Under the pieces are notes generated by a model that saw only the letters and a list, made by a program, of their open reading frames with translations, was not told the origin of the DNA and ran no database searches. From the NCBI GenBank assembly GCA_008692225.1, contig VICG01000003.1, positions 3,494,001 through 3,558,000 of the forward strand: a stretch of DNA of 64,000 nt, given 5' to 3'. Numbering within the stretch: the stretch's first letter is position 1; every line of letters begins with the position of its first letter. Position numbers and translations under genes: made by a program. Source of the DNA: Monilinia fructicola. Lineage: Eukaryota > Ascomycota > Leotiomycetes > Helotiales > Sclerotiniaceae. Below are positions 1 through 13,077 of this stretch, in pieces.

Positions 1-1489
1 CAACCCTCGAAAGGATTCAAGATACCTCGGTGAGTAATCGGGCGAAAAATTAATCTTCTTCCCTCCAAAAATAGGCCTATACCACAGGTTGAACCGATCC
101 TCAATGGGAAAAGGGGGTAAGGGCCAGAGTGTTTGGGAAGTATAGTGTAGAAAGACTCAAGGGAGATATGCGCCACAAGCACCAGTGCATCATGTTTTCT
201 TGATAATAATCATTGTATTATTTCGCATGTTCTATATAGTTGCCTGCGTGAACGTGTTCCCATCGGTACAGAGTAAATTCATATTAAAGTTTCCTGTCTT
301 GAAGCAATGTTAGCTTTGCATTCATTTAAGTACTGGAGTATTGAAATGATAAATTAATAGCTTCAATCAGACATCCAAGGAAGATTGACCCTCATCTGTC
401 CTCTATTTAGGTTCTAAGTAAGGCGAGGACTCGAGTGAAAAACTGCGAATGTGGTATATGTTTCATCATACTGAAGCGTTAGGAGATATATGAAAAGTTA
501 AAAGACTGACCTTTGTGAAAAGTAAGCAATAGTGATGCACTGTTTGTTAGTTTGTTAAAGCAATGTAGCAATGAAAAGTCGCAAACGATTTTGCTGCAGC
601 GATGATCAAATTAAATCATGTATGCTTGTCAGCATTGCGGTTTAACCACAACATAATCCCAGCCGCCTTGAGCAACATGGTAGTGCAGCAGAAGGGTACC
701 CCGATCATGATGTTGCATTCGCGCGTGTTGCTCCGCTAGACGCGAAGGGAGAATTTGAATGCTAGGAACAAAAAATATCTGTATGGTGGTCAGCAAAAAA
801 ATTCCGAGACCATGGTAAACAAAATGCAAGTTTTGATGAGAATCTTTCAGACAACATGTACTGGCAAGTAACAAGATCAACTCGTAAGTATCTCTCGAAC
901 AGCGTAATTTTAATCATGGTCGATTAATTTGGGAAAAGAAGTATCGATTGAAATTGTCATCATTAGATTTTGGATTAGAGAGGAAATGGAAGATGAGAGA
1001 AAGAGGTTGCCAACGTACCATAGATTATGAGTTCAAGATCATCATTAATGCGACCATGATAATCTTAGTGAAAGAATCATCTCAAAGATGTATTCTTGCA
1101 ATTATTGCAGGTTATGAAAGGAAAGTTGGAAAAGTTGTATGGAAAAAGAAAGTTGAAGCTTTAGCGATCGAAGATAAATTTTTTATATCGATATGCGCTA
1201 GGATAATTTTAGCGTACATGTCACATGATTATACGATGCTAATCTTGATTGGGGCTAAGGGTTTTCTTTTTAATGAAATCCATGGATCCTGCCACCTTTG
1301 ACCGGTACTTAGTTAAGAGAAGAGAAGAGAGGAAAGTTTTGACATCAGGAGATAAGGAAGAAAGTTATTGCGTACGGAGATATGTTTGAGCCAGATATGC
1401 GGTTTTGTAGTAATATATACCAGGTACCTAGGTATGTTTTCTATTTATTAGAGGAAAGAAGTAAAGTATACTATATAATAAATAGATAG
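1..1489. other. Intergenic, no gene supported
   Basis: No reading frame here looks like a protein family I know. The longest open frames (minus 629-880 and plus 948-1301) are short, have biased composition, and lack introns or flanking exons. The stretch may hold the 3' untranslated region of a gene outside the window. Confidence 0.5.
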
Positions 1490-1600
1490 AAAAAGAAAGA
1501 AAAAGAAGGAAAAAGAAGGAAAAAGAAGGAAAAAGAAGGAAAAAGAAGGAAAAGAAGGAAATAGAAGGAAATAGAAGAAAATAGAAGAAAATAAAAGAAC
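1490..1600. repeat. Purine-rich tandem repeat (10-nt unit AAAAGAAGGA and variants)
   Basis: Five exact copies of AAAAGAAGGA run from 1501 to 1550, followed by 9-10 nt variants (AAAGAAGGA, AATAGAAGGA, AATAGAAGAA). The strand asymmetry is strong, with almost only A and G on the plus strand. Confidence 0.85.
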
Positions 1601-1930
1601 TAGAAGAGATAGTAAAAGTAAAAAAATAAAAGAAGTAGAAGAAATTAAAGTATAGAGGTAGTAATTTAAAATTAAAAGATGTATTAATTATTATATAATT
1701 AGATAATACTATTAGTAAATATTAAGATATTATTATTTTAAATAGTTTTTAAGATTATTTAAATACGTAGATAATATAAGAAAGTAAAAAAGATAAAATA
1801 AATAAATTTATATATAATTAATTAATATCGATTATAAAATATTAAATGACGTCTACTATTATCTAATTAGAAAATCTTAAAAATACAAAAATACAAAAAT
1901 ATAAAAATATCATCTATTACTTTAAATGTA
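1601..1930. other. Very AT-rich block, possible RIP-degraded relic
   Basis: This stretch is made almost wholly of A and T, with frequent TA steps and no open frame, unlike its flanks. In ascomycetes such islands are often transposon relics mutated by repeat-induced point mutation. No transposon protein or terminal repeat is recognisable, so the origin is inferred from composition alone. Confidence 0.4.
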
Positions 1931-2632
1931 TTTTATGTTTTAGCTACGGAGACCCTATGTACTAACAAAAGTTACTTCAATACATTAATCGTAACTTAAA
2001 CCATACACCGCATATAATGAGCGTAACAATACGGTGACCTAAGTCTTATTCTTACTAAAAACAACACTGATATCAGCAAATGGACTAAATGGGATCGAAT
2101 GGAATCATTTCGTTGACCCAAATAATTAAAAATGTCATGGTATTTTTATTTTCCTCTTCGTTGATTCGTCCAAAAGACATCACACTGATCACACTTATTT
2201 TATACTGGGAAACGGCATCTTTGGCATCGACCCCGTCCCGTATTTTCTATCCTAGGTAGTCTTCACTTCACCCACCCACACACATACTGGATTGTACCGT
2301 CCTGGTCTGGTTGTATTATGTTAATCGGAGTTGCGCCAATTTTCTCGCATCGTGACAGGGTCCTCTCTTTCTCGACCTGAGCATAGATACAATTCACGCC
2401 GCAAGGATTCCCAAAGCAGGCCCAGAAGTATATGGTTATCGATCCCCGGATTCTCCTTTCGCATTCCTTTTCGCGCAAACTAATAACTATCTATACCTTT
2501 GCCTATACTTCTTCGACTGAGTCTTTAACAGTGCGCATCTCTGCGGGGGAAGGGCTTTTCTTATTTTAATTGTTTATTACCAAGAAACTACCCCTACCGT
2601 CTTCGCGGACTGCGTATCGGCGAGCTGGTGGT

Positions 2633-2655
2633 TGTTGTTGTTGTTGTTGTTGTAG
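2633..2655 (+). repeat. (GTT)n microsatellite in the ptaB leader
   Basis: About seven GTT/TTG triplets lie some 500 bases before the ptaB start ATG, in the probable promoter or 5' untranslated region. Confidence 0.8.
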
Positions 2656-3149
2656 AAGGAAGGACGAGAGAGAGCAACACGGCTTTTCACAATTTTGCAA
2701 AGAGGCGGCTCTATTTTTTTTCAGACGACATTGATCGTCGTACTTTCGCTGTGGTACTCATCTGCCGATCAACTCTCTAATAATTATTGCACCAATTTCT
2801 TCGATTCATTGAATACCTACCCACCCCAAGTATATGCTTCCTTTCAAATTCCCGACACCATTCGCGGTTCAAAAGAGTACCCACTTTAGAGAGATCATCG
2901 TGCGCGATCGGGGTTAGCCTGTATTATCCTCGCGACAACATTGTATTCAACACTCGACGACGAAGGTAAATAGTTGAGGAGACAATTGGTCTGTTCTATC
3001 GGACGTACATTTCACCGGGTGAAAGGTCGTGGACGAGATATATCAATCAAACAACGGCGGAGGTGGAAATTGTGGCCGGAGGCGCATGTTACTTGCTTAA
3101 TCGTTACTGTTCGATATCCACATTCGGTGGATAATCGACCTCAAGCAAG

Positions 3150-4022
3150 ATGATGTCGAGTTTACAACATACACAATCACACTCACCATATCCAGTAGGA
3201 CTTCAACATCAAGGTGTTCCCCAGGGTCATATGGCAGGAATGCCTCAAATCAGGGTCAGCAAGGTCAACCAGGTCCGGGTATGCCTCAACAGATGCATAT
3301 GGGAGTTTCTCTGGGCCAGGCGGCCCTCAAGTCACCCAAGCTGGTGCTATGATGGCTGGAATGCCACCTGGGGCTGGGGTCCAAATGCACATGCTTTACA
3401 ACACTTGAACCCAAATCAACAAGCGCAATGTTCCAACAGCAACAGCAAATGAGTAAGCCATATATTCTATCACTTCTTTCTTTGCAACCATGCCTTATAG
3501 GCTGTACCTACTTACAATCCATATAACATTCTTCGCTTACAGATCATGCTAACAACAAATTCTCTCAGTGAACACTCATCCACAATTATTACAACAACAA
3601 ATGTTACAACAACAAGCAGCAGCAAGGCAACGTTCGTGCTTATGCAACAGCAATACAGTGGTGGCATGCCAAACGGAATGCCAATGAACATTCATGGGAT
3701 GAACCCAAACCAAATGAATGCACAATTCGCAATGCGACACAATACTCCTGGGTTAGCACGACCTGTAAATCTACCACAACATCTTGCGCAGCAGCAACAG
3801 ATAGCTCAAGACAATGTCAATCAGCAAGCACATCAACAGGTAAACTCAAATATACGAATGGCTCAATTTTATGTACTAATAATTTTATTCGTGCTAGAAT
3901 CAAAATCATCAGATGATAATGGCAATGCAGCAACAGAATGCTCAAAATCATGGGCCGAATGGCCAGCCAGGGCATCCACAAATGACACCCAGCAAATACA
4001 ACAATTTCAACAGCATCAGCTC

Positions 4023-4054
<32 letters not shown>

Positions 4055-5746
4055 CCATCAACAACAAACAGCAGGCTCAGATCAACCATGCCCAAGCTCA
4101 GGCCCAGGCTCAGGCACAAGCCCAGGCTCAGGCCCAGGCTCAAGCCGCAGCTGCGTCTCAACAACAAAACCAAAATCAATCACAGGTCCAGAATCAACCG
4201 CCTCAGTCAGCTTCAACGCCTCAGTCTCAACCACCCTCAAAACCGCCAGTAACACAAGCTCAACAACCACCGGGAGCACTCCAACAACAGCAGCAGCAGC
4301 AAAGCAACAGCAACAGCAGCAACAGCAGCAACAGCAGCAACAACAGCAGCAGCAACAGCAACAACAGCAAACAGAGCAGCAGCAGCAGCAACAGCAACAA
4401 CATGCTGCGGCAATGTTGCAGCAACAGCAACAAGCTGCAAGACAAGGAGACAAATTAAAAGGCCAATGTTTAATGCGATTGGCCCTCTTTAGTGATCATC
4501 TTAGTGGCTTTTGCAAGGTTACCAAGCCCCTTTCTGCTTATATGGCAAATGGTTCTTCGCGGTTAGTTGCTGAGAACCTGAAACAAAAAGATGATTTGGG
4601 ATATTGGGGAAGCTTTGTAGAGCGATTCTTTCCCGGCAGGAGTTTTACGTCATTCCGTATTCGTTACCGATGAGCACTCAAAATAAGCAGTACGAAATCA
4701 CATCTCCCGCACTGCGAGATACTTCCATACCCATTTCGAAAGTGGTATCAAAAATATGCAGATGATCTTGGAGAAAGGAACTGAAAAAGGAGCTACCACT
4801 CAATGGTCACTATATTGAAAGTCAAACCTCAAGTTTCGTCTATTGGTTTGACAATGGTTCTCATGTAAGTCATACAACGGAAACTTCAACGTCAATTTTT
4901 ATTGTGCTAATGGAATTCTAGTTGGTTGCAAATGGTACACTACGTGCCCATTTTGATGGAGAGCAGAAGCTCGAGCTACTTGAATTTGTGACTGTTAACC
5001 ACGAAGAATATGTCCCTCGAAGCATGGCTCTGGAAGCTGCGAGGCCCCTTCATAATTGGGGAAAAGAGTGGAAATCCATGAATACTGGACCAGATGGCAA
5101 ACCATCACCTGAGATGAACAAGAAGAAACAAAAGATGATGAAGTCCCCACCAAATGCTCCTCCTGATTTCGACCTTCCGGAAACGAAACTGAAAGTTAAT
5201 TTTGGGATCACTCCTGCAGTGTTTCGATATCTTGAGGTATGTCTTGATTCAAACTCCTAATGTGCTATATCATTCTAACAATTCTAGCTGGTCGAAGTTT
5301 TGGGTCAAATGAATCCTCTATTCAACTTCTCCCATTCAAATCCCACACTTTCGCCCTATGGTGCTCTGGATTCATACGTCGCGCAAGTAACGAGTGGAGC
5401 CAACGGTGGCCAGCAGAATCCTTCGGGCCCACGAACGCCGGCAATGAGTAACTTTCCAATTGGTGCATCACCCGCAGCTGCACACTTACAGCTACCGGAA
5501 GGATCTCCTCATATGGGAGGAAGTCCGGCTCAAGCTCCAGGAATGCAGCTCAACCAGAGTCAACACGGAACTACGTCAAGTGGCCCAAGCGCAAACACGA
5601 GCCCCAATGCGAGTAACAAACGAAGAAGACCTAGTACAGTAAAGGCCGAAGAGGAAGGACAAGTTAATGGGGCAGCTAAAAATAATGTTAAGCCTAGTCC
5701 ACGCATAACGAAAAGGCAAAAAGGGAACCCCGGCTTGATCACCTAG
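3150..5746 (+). CDS. ptaB: PtaB-like LIM-binding (LDB1-family) transcriptional co-regulator
   Basis: Fungal homologue of LIM-domain-binding proteins. In Aspergillus PtaB works with the LisH protein SomA (Flo8-like) in adhesion, biofilm and conidiation genes; that role is family knowledge. The start ATG begins MMSSLQHTQSHSPYP. A Gln-rich half carries CAG/CAA tracts (3960-4440) and an alternating Ala-Gln run. The conserved domain follows (about 4480-5290, with VYWFDNGS, TLRAHFDG, EYVPRS, LHNWGKEW and GQMNPLF), then a basic tail with NKRRRPSTVK and RITKRQKG, likely a nuclear signal. Introns are near 3453-3542, 3840-3912, 4865-4921 and 5237-5287. At least six one-base indels break the frame (near 3245, 3310, 3380, 3970, 4630, 4715 and 4775), mostly in runs, and each resumes the expected protein. 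These look like sequence errors. Expected length is about 775 residues. Confidence 0.88.
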
Positions 5747-8384
5747 CTAAGGTCTGACGAGCTACCCTTATTATCTCACCTCAAGTCAATACCCAAAGAT
5801 AGGAGGAGAGTAGCCAACAAGTAATATGTTGGCAAAACTTAACCGAGACTTGACTTTCACTCGATAACACATATCTACTACCTAAACCACAAACCATATT
5901 CTTGGCCAATCATTAACCTTATGATGAATCGTCAGTCATTGTCACAATATTTATTATTCAATATCATGCGTTTTTCACAGGTGGAGAAATGCACAAAGTC
6001 TATATTAACAAGCGTTGGCGTACAGAACAGTTTCTACATAACTCTCGTACATATCCCATTTGGCGTCTCGTCAGATTCTTTACTTTATTTTTGCTAAGGG
6101 GAGAATGGCGAATTTTGATTCTTTAGGATGGGTTGGGGGGCATTTTGGGGTGGGAAGGAGAAGGAGGAAGGGAAGGGGATGTCATAAATGTGGTGGTAAT
6201 ATTCCTTGTATACTATCTCATTTTCCATGTATGGTTTTTGTTCCCGATGCAAGGGGGCGGTGGGCAAGGTCGTGGTGCGTTTTTGTCTTTATGCTATACC
6301 CGCGGCTTGGGGGTTTTGGGAATAGTTGGAAGATATGGGTAGCTGGGTGGAAGTGACTGGGGAAAGCGAGATGAATCGGGAGGAAGTGAGATGAAGAATA
6401 GGGATGATAGATTGGGTGGTAAGTGAAAGGAGAAAAGAGGATGGAGTGATTGAACTGAACTTATGCAGTGATGAGATAAAATAGTTGCGAAAGTCATCTA
6501 AGATGCGTGGGATGACAAGGCTTGGAAAGAGCGTAGTGTGATGATAAGACAATTAAGAGATGAACAATTCCTCAAAAAGGATCAAAAGTTAGCATGATCT
6601 GACCTATATTCATGATATGTTTGTTTTTATGTGATCGTTCCCGTGTCTCCATACCGTGCTGGTATTCAAAGGTAAAATGAATGATTTGTTAGGACGGGAT
6701 ACTGATTGCAGAATCGCCTCACCGGATCTGAACATGGCAATCTTTATTTTCAGATGACATTACAGCAGCTGGAAAGCAGCGTCTCAACCCTTTCTCGGCT
6801 AAGCGAGTAACAAATCCACGAGAGAAGTGTTAGGAGCACATTGCGATTCCCCTCTATACCGTATATCTTATTTTAAAGACTCGCAATGCATACCCTATAT
6901 GAACACATCCTCCCATCCATTCTTCGCCAGTTTCTATGCGGTGAGGGTGGCGTGAAGTAGGTTGGTAGTGCATAGCTGTTTTCGCGTGCTTGTAAGTGAA
7001 TGGTGGGAGGCTGGTCGGGGGGTCGACGTTTGGGAGATGGCAGACGGGAGATGATGGTGTTCGTTTACGAGAAGTCGGTATCATCCACCAGATAGCCTCT
7101 ACCGTAGAGTCTTCTTCGCTACCCGGAGAATCACTACGGTTGAGTTATCGTCCAGAGAAATGTACCCGATGCGTGCTATTTGGAGACGATCGGAAAACGG
7201 CAAGAGCAAAGTCGTTGAGGGGGCAAGAGCTTAGCTCGGCTGTGTGGGCTCGGCTTTCACGGTTGTCGAAGACGGTGCGTTGGCCTTGATGTGTTGTGAT
7301 TAGTTTGTTCCGTTCGTATCTTGCTACTCGAGCAAAGATATCATATAGAAGATACCATTCTCCATCAAGTTCAGTGTAAAAAACACATGACCGAGCAATC
7401 AGAGTCCATAGGAAATACCATAGGCTTACTCCCAACGCAGAGCGTTGCGAGAGGCACCACTGTTGACCCGCCCGAGAATCTGATAGTTCTAAATATCTGG
7501 TTCGTGGCCATCTCGAAAGGTTAGATGAAAAGGCCACCTGAAGATGCTGAAGCGCCACAGAAACCTCATACCGCGCTCCAGATGCAGTAATCTTATACCC
7601 CAACTCTGAACATGAGAATCTTTCATAACGTGATATTCTTGGAGACGTCGACTCTCGAGAAACACGGCACGAGTCAGAAGCCAATACCGTGACGTTGAAA
7701 ATTAAAATTAATTGCACTCCCTCCTTTTCCCCTCAATCATCTTCTACCAAGCAAGCAAGCAAGCAAAAGACGACGTGCTATCGAAACACACATGAATGAA
7801 AGGTGATGGGGGTAAAAGGTGGTGTGATTGGGGTAGGGGGAATAATGCGTTTACTGTTGGATAGGGGAGGAGTAGGTTGCGGATACAGGGAGTGGAGAAT
7901 GTGGCGGAGGGGGAAATGGAAATGGAAGTTTGGGAGAAGGGTCTTGAAGTGTAGTTTTGTGGTGGTTTATCTGTGTTGCCAAAGGAACGTCTGGTACGAA
8001 CGATACCTTGACCACGAAAATGAACGCGAAGCGTCTAATTTATAGGAATTATGCTTTCTTGCTTTGATCCACTCTGTTGAATAGATATGTATACTTGAGT
8101 CTCCTAAAACTACGACCTTTGTTATTCTTTTGTCCTGATTCCATGGTTCCCATAGTTATACATATTCCACCGTGACCTCGCAATACCCATAACACGTATC
8201 TTACAAAACCATCCCACACCATTTCCTTGCAAGTGCATTTTCTCACACATCGATACTTTCATCCTGGCTCAACCCTAGAGAAATAGAACGGAAAAGAAAT
8301 ACAGGTAAACAACCTAGTTGAGCCACCGATGCCAGAAAACATCATACCGCCCAAGACACCTAATCCGAATGAATCCTAACCCAT
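5747..8384. other. Convergent intergenic region (3' flanks of ptaB and hbrB)
   Basis: This gap of 2.6 kb lies between the stops of two convergent genes and has no convincing CDS. A 190-codon open frame on the minus strand (7145-7717) lacks any ATG. G-rich patches occur near 6125-6180 and 7800-7870, and a CAAG tetranucleotide run lies near 7750. Long 3' UTRs or a non-coding RNA are possible, but nothing proves them. Confidence 0.5.
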
Positions 8385-8416
8385 TCACCCATCCATCCAT
8401 CCATCCATCCATCCAT
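8385..8416. repeat. (CATC)n microsatellite
   Basis: Tetranucleotide CATC/CCAT copies sit at the apparent 3' end of the hbrB frame, where they would encode a short WMDG repeat. The true stop may lie upstream of it. Confidence 0.8.
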
Positions 8417-11165
8417 CGTGACAAGACCAAAAAGATAAGTTTCCAAACACCGAACAAACCCTCATCCACTCATAAATCATTACGAATTTCCACCCCGTCT
8501 GTCCTACTCTCCCACCAACTAATCCCCTTCTATTTCTTCCAGTTCTACCTCTGCCCAGCCAATTCAACTTTAGTCCTCGTCCCAAAGTCCTCCATTTTCT
8601 CTTGTGCTGATTCATCCTCGGCTCGTACCCCCACACTACTAAGCACACTCATACACTGTAACATCCTGCCCACAGTCTCCGTGAGCTTCTTCGAAGAGTC
8701 TTCCACATTCGCTTGTCTTCTTTCTCGTGCACTTAATCCGTAGCCTACCGCGGGATGCGTGCTACTAGGTGTAAATGGTCTTGGTGGCGGTGGCATGCCG
8801 GAAATATACCTAGACCCCCGCTCCCACCTACAGATTGTTCAGATCCATAACTCACATTGGAGGTAGCACGTGAGCGTGAACCTGGACCATCACCGGTTGA
8901 ACTGCCACCGCCCAAAAGTGTAGTATTTTGAGAAGAATAAGATCCATGACTAGGATCTAGACTAATAGCCGTACCTGGTCTTCCTTGACTATCCGGACTA
9001 GGCGATCTCATATCTGAGTTTGGGATACTAAGATTAATAGAATCAAGTGAGAGACGTGAGAACAGCCCCTTTAATGTTTCATAGCGAGGAATGATAACTG
9101 TGTCGCGGTATGCAATGAGTACTATTCTACGCACCTCCGGAGCACGACTCGCAGGGACACTGGAAGTGGATTGAGATGAAGGAGCAGAGCCCCATGCTTC
9201 ACGAGACATTTCCGGTGGAATGAGGGTGCCATTGCCAGAAAACTCGATATCAAGCGGAAGAAAGACGGCTTGAATGTAGGGAAGTACGGATGTAAAAGTG
9301 AAGAGCCACATCTCCACCAGATGGGGTATAAGGCGCTCATCAGGGGTTCGACGTAGAGTCTGATCAAGAGATCTGAATCCTGTTTCGAGTAGGTCTCGTA
9401 GGTCTTCTACAATAGCACCTGGACATCTCTTTTGCACACAGCGTTGAATATGAGTTCTAGAACATTGTAAGTATGGTGGAGATTCAAAGGGCAAAAGAAG
9501 ACTTACGTGACTAGACGGTTAAGATCCTCGACACACAATCTCAGATCTTCACCCTCAAATATAATTAGTAGTTTTGCTTTTAAGAATGGCCATGCATCAT
9601 CTGCTCCCATATTGTTTAATCCATATTTTGCCAAATCTGATGTATCGACTCCATAAAGACTGGGAGTATAGCCAACGCTACTTGCCCCACCGGAGCCTAA
9701 ATATGTTGTTCCGCCTATGGAACCAATGCTAGATGGTCCAAGCCATTCGTTACTATTTTGATATATGATGATTCCCCTTCTCTCAAAGTCTCGCTTTTCT
9801 CTTCCTTTTTCTTTTCTCTCAATGCTCTTCCTCCGTGTCTTAGGTCCAGCCCACTCATGCTCTTCGCAAAACTTGTAGATGTAGGACCTGGACTGGGTGG
9901 GAGATTGAAATTGTATAAACTACTAGGCGCACTTGGATCCACAGGTTTGGAATTCGATGCTGCTGATGACAATGGTAAATGATGATCTTCTTTGCTGCTC
10001 AACTTGTGTTTCTGACGAGATAAAAAGTGATGTTTATGTTTTTCCTTGTCTTTTTCCTTCTCTGGCTGTGATATATCGACTGGCCGTATCGTCGCCGTGG
10101 AAGAATTTGCCATGCTGTACATACTCCCAGCAGTTGAAGCATCTGATAGTTATTAGTATTGCTTTTTACATCCAGAGGTAGAGGCGTAAACATACTAGGA
10201 CTTGGAAGAGCCCCGGACTTTGCTTCTTTATCTTTACTTATACCAATCTTTCCCGGTCTCGAAAATAGTTTGACTTTGGACTTCTCCGCCTTAGCTGGCT
10301 TTTCCGCTTGTGCTTGCTGTGCCTGTACCTGTGCCTGAGCCTGTAATTGAGCTTGCGCTTTTGCTTGCGCCTGAGCTTGACTGCGCTGGTCAAATTCCGT
10401 AGGAGTCAACGCCGGCGATGATCCAGGAGATTTTGGAAACACAATATTTGCAGCCGTTTGAGCCGCCGTTGAACCTCCCCCAAGCAACCCATTATGATAC
10501 CCCTGCCCACCAAACGTATTATCCCGTGGAGCTGAAGCTTCCGTCAAACTCAGCAACGGTGGTGATATAGGACCCTTTGAAGGTCTACGACCTCCAGAGC
10601 TATTCGGCGAGGTATCCAATTGGGGGGTTGGCACAGTCTGGGATCTTTGGCGCGCATGCTGTTGGTGCTGCATAGCAGCTTGAGCAGCTATCTGACTTGC
10701 AGAAGCTCCTGTATTCAGATTCGACATATTTCCCAAGTTGGATGATGCAGCCGTGGGCAAATAAGCTTCGAAGGACCCTTGTGTTTGTGAATGTTTGCGT
10801 CCGTGAGCTTTGAAGTCGCTGGTGGATGATTTTGAAGCTACAGCGGTAAGAGGAGATGCATTCCTCAAAGGTGTACCACCGATGTCAGTTCGTACTTGCG
10901 CAAGAGTTGGTCGCGAGAAGTTTTGTAGGCTGGTAGTACTTGAGTTGCTCTTGGTCGATTGGGTATAGAAAGGTCTTGGAGGGGCAGGCGCATTCTGCGA
11001 TTGTGGACGAACTTTGCTGGAAAGGGAGGGAGGTAGAGGTAAATCTTCAGAGGAAGAGGACTCAACCCTTCGCAGTGGGGTCGTTGAAATCGATGTGCCC
11101 TGTTGCACAATTGGAGAGAAGCTCCCGGGTGCCCTTGGCAGAGGAGGCCCTGTTGACTGTGACAT
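8385..11165 (-). CDS. hbrB: HbrB-like TORC2 subunit (PRR5/Bit61 family)
   Basis: HbrB-family proteins are non-catalytic subunits of TOR complex 2 acting in polarity and branching; that function is family knowledge. The start ATG (11163-11165) gives MSQSTGPPLPRAPGSF. About 500 residues of Ser/Pro/Gln-rich low-complexity sequence follow, including an Ala-Gln repeat near 10310-10390. The globular HbrB domain (about 9640-9050) reads DDAWPFLKAKLLIIFEGEDL, then LRDLLETGFRSLDQTL and a long helical stretch ending IIPRYETLKGLF. A C-terminal part carries RQANVEDSSKKLTETVGRML and KLNWLGRGRTGRNRRG, typical of the family. One 50-nt intron (9457-9506) splits the domain in phase. The frame jumps near 10150, 9765, 8805 and 8610, at least once in a G run, so the C-terminal end is uncertain. 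Full length would be about 910 residues. Confidence 0.85.
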
Positions 11166-12126
11166 GGTTATCTTACTTGAAGTGGGACTTTTATATGATT
11201 TGCGTTAGCCTTCCGTATCTTTCAGGGTACAACAGCGGGTCGTCGATTGTACAGTAGCGAGCGATGCTGTGCCTTGGAACATTTCCGCAGGAGAATGAAG
11301 AGAGTCGATGGTTTGATCATGAATTTAAGGTGGATGTTAGATTAGCACTGGTGATTGAGGTATGAGGTATGAGATATGGGTGTGTATGTATGTATGCATG
11401 TATGATGTTGGGTGTGGAAGTTCATATGTATGAATACCTAGAACTAGTGAAGGGTTTCAACAATGGGGCTGTTGTATGTAGGCATATGCATGTCAATGTA
11501 ATGCAATGTGTGTACTCGTAGTAGTAGGAGGAGTAGTCGTTGATAGTGGTAAATCGTAGATAGTAAGTATAGATATATGGATATAATATATGTATGTACG
11601 AGTAGTGTGTATGTATGTACGAAGGAGTATGTATGTATGGAGTATGTATGTATGTAATCAATCTTAAGTATGTACTAAAAATGCACTGGGTATGTAATCT
11701 ACATATATACTAGATAATGTATTATATATATATATATATAATACATACACACATACACACATATATATATATGTATTAGTAGAACTACTCCGTACTTATT
11801 TATATATTAAATATATATATTTTCATCTATTATCTATCTAATTATTTATTTAGCATTTGTAATCCTTGCCTGTGTTATATTCTACTACTTATTATTATAC
11901 AATAATAACAAATTAATAATCCCTTCAACTACTAGGTACTCCTTCAGCTACTCCAATTATTCCTAGTACGTACATACAGGCTGGCCTTGCAGTATTATTA
12001 TTCGAATACTTGTATTATTTATTAAGAACTTTAAGTATCAAGCTCATCTATAGAGGAACTCTGGGCATACATAGGTACACAGATATCTATATGCATATAT
12101 ACATACATACATATATACATATATAC

Positions 12127-12159
<33 letters not shown>

Positions 12160-12172
12160 CATACACACCTAC

Positions 12173-12203
<31 letters not shown>

Positions 12204-12209
12204 CACACC

Positions 12210-12250
<41 letters not shown>

Positions 12251-12616
12251 TATATAATGTATGATATATGATATATATGATATATTATGCATTTGTAATT
12301 ATATAGTATATACGAGTATTGCATATATAGATTACATACGGAGTCGGGTACATACAAAGCTTCGCGGGGGATTAAACCTAATTCTCCGACACCCAGAAAT
12401 CAAAATCACAAAGGGATCTTCCGCTGCTTATTAAGCTAGCCTTGGCATCTTGGAAATATCAATACACTACCGACAGTAATTACCTACTAGGTACCACCTA
12501 CCTACCTACCTATCTATCTCTCTATCTATACAACCGCACTTTCGCCAATACCAACATCCAAACATTCACGACCCCTTTCAATTGGTGCGACGATAGTAGA
12601 ACAGACCAAAACAGCA
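11166..12616. other. Divergent promoter region with dense microsatellites
   Basis: This spacer between hbrB (minus) and GON7 (plus) holds GTAT/ATGT tetranucleotide tracts (11380-11660), (TA)n at 11720-11775, and interleaved (ATAC)n and (TA)n at 12090-12250. Both flanking promoters must lie here. Open frames across the repeats are low-complexity artefacts. Confidence 0.75.
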
Positions 12617-12976
12617 ATGGCGATACCAGATACAAATACAAATATGAATACCACCACTACCACGACCTCTGCGGATCATCCCGAGACTTCATACCAGATC
12701 CTTTCAGCAACATATTCGTCGCCAAACAACGAAAACTTTGAGCACGTCCATAGATTATCCACGCCGACATCAGATAAAGTGAGCGATAGGACGGCATATT
12801 TAGGGGCATTGCGAAAAGCCACCGCAGATATGCAAGAAAAGATCAATAAGGAATTGACGGCACGGATGGAGGAAGATAAAGTACGAGAGGCGGGATCAAA
12901 GGTCAATGGTGGGGTAATTGATGAAGCCAAGGAGGAAGATAATTACGGGGAGGAGATTGTGGAAGAGGAAGATTGA
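12617..12976 (+). CDS. GON7: GON7, subunit of the KEOPS/EKC complex
   Basis: Small acidic subunit of the KEOPS complex, which makes the t6A base of ANN-decoding tRNAs and affects telomeres. Function is known from yeast and human Gon7, and the identity here rests on pattern. The 119-residue frame is intact. After a Thr-rich leader comes SATYSSPNNENFEHVHRL, then the diagnostic core DRTAYLGALRKATADMQEKI and ELTARMEEDK, and an acidic tail ending EEIVEEED. ATG at 12617 is the first in frame. No intron is seen. It converges on VPS39 with only about 100 bases between the stops. Confidence 0.85.
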   Translation: MAIPDTNTNMNTTTTTTSADHPETSYQILSATYSSPNNENFEHVHRLSTPTSDKVSDRTAYLGALRKATADMQEKINKELTARMEEDKVREAGSKVNGGVIDEAKEEDNYGEEIVEEED

Positions 12977-13077
12977 AATACATTCTTCATGATTATAATG
13001 CTCCATGCTACATGCCCGATCGCTCCCAAGAACTCCATCGCTATGTAATTATTACCACCATTCGTACAAACTAAAGA

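Noticed and set aside
4082..4453. Poly-Cys, poly-Leu and poly-Ala frames on the minus strand
   Set aside because: They are reverse-strand readings of the CAG/CAA tracts of ptaB.
7145..7717. 190-codon open frame on the minus strand
   Set aside because: It has no ATG anywhere, opens only from GTG, has no recognisable motif and lies between convergent genes; treated as chance.
12010..12264. Open frame rich in Tyr, Ile and His
   Set aside because: It is a reading of the (ATAC)n and (TA)n microsatellite.
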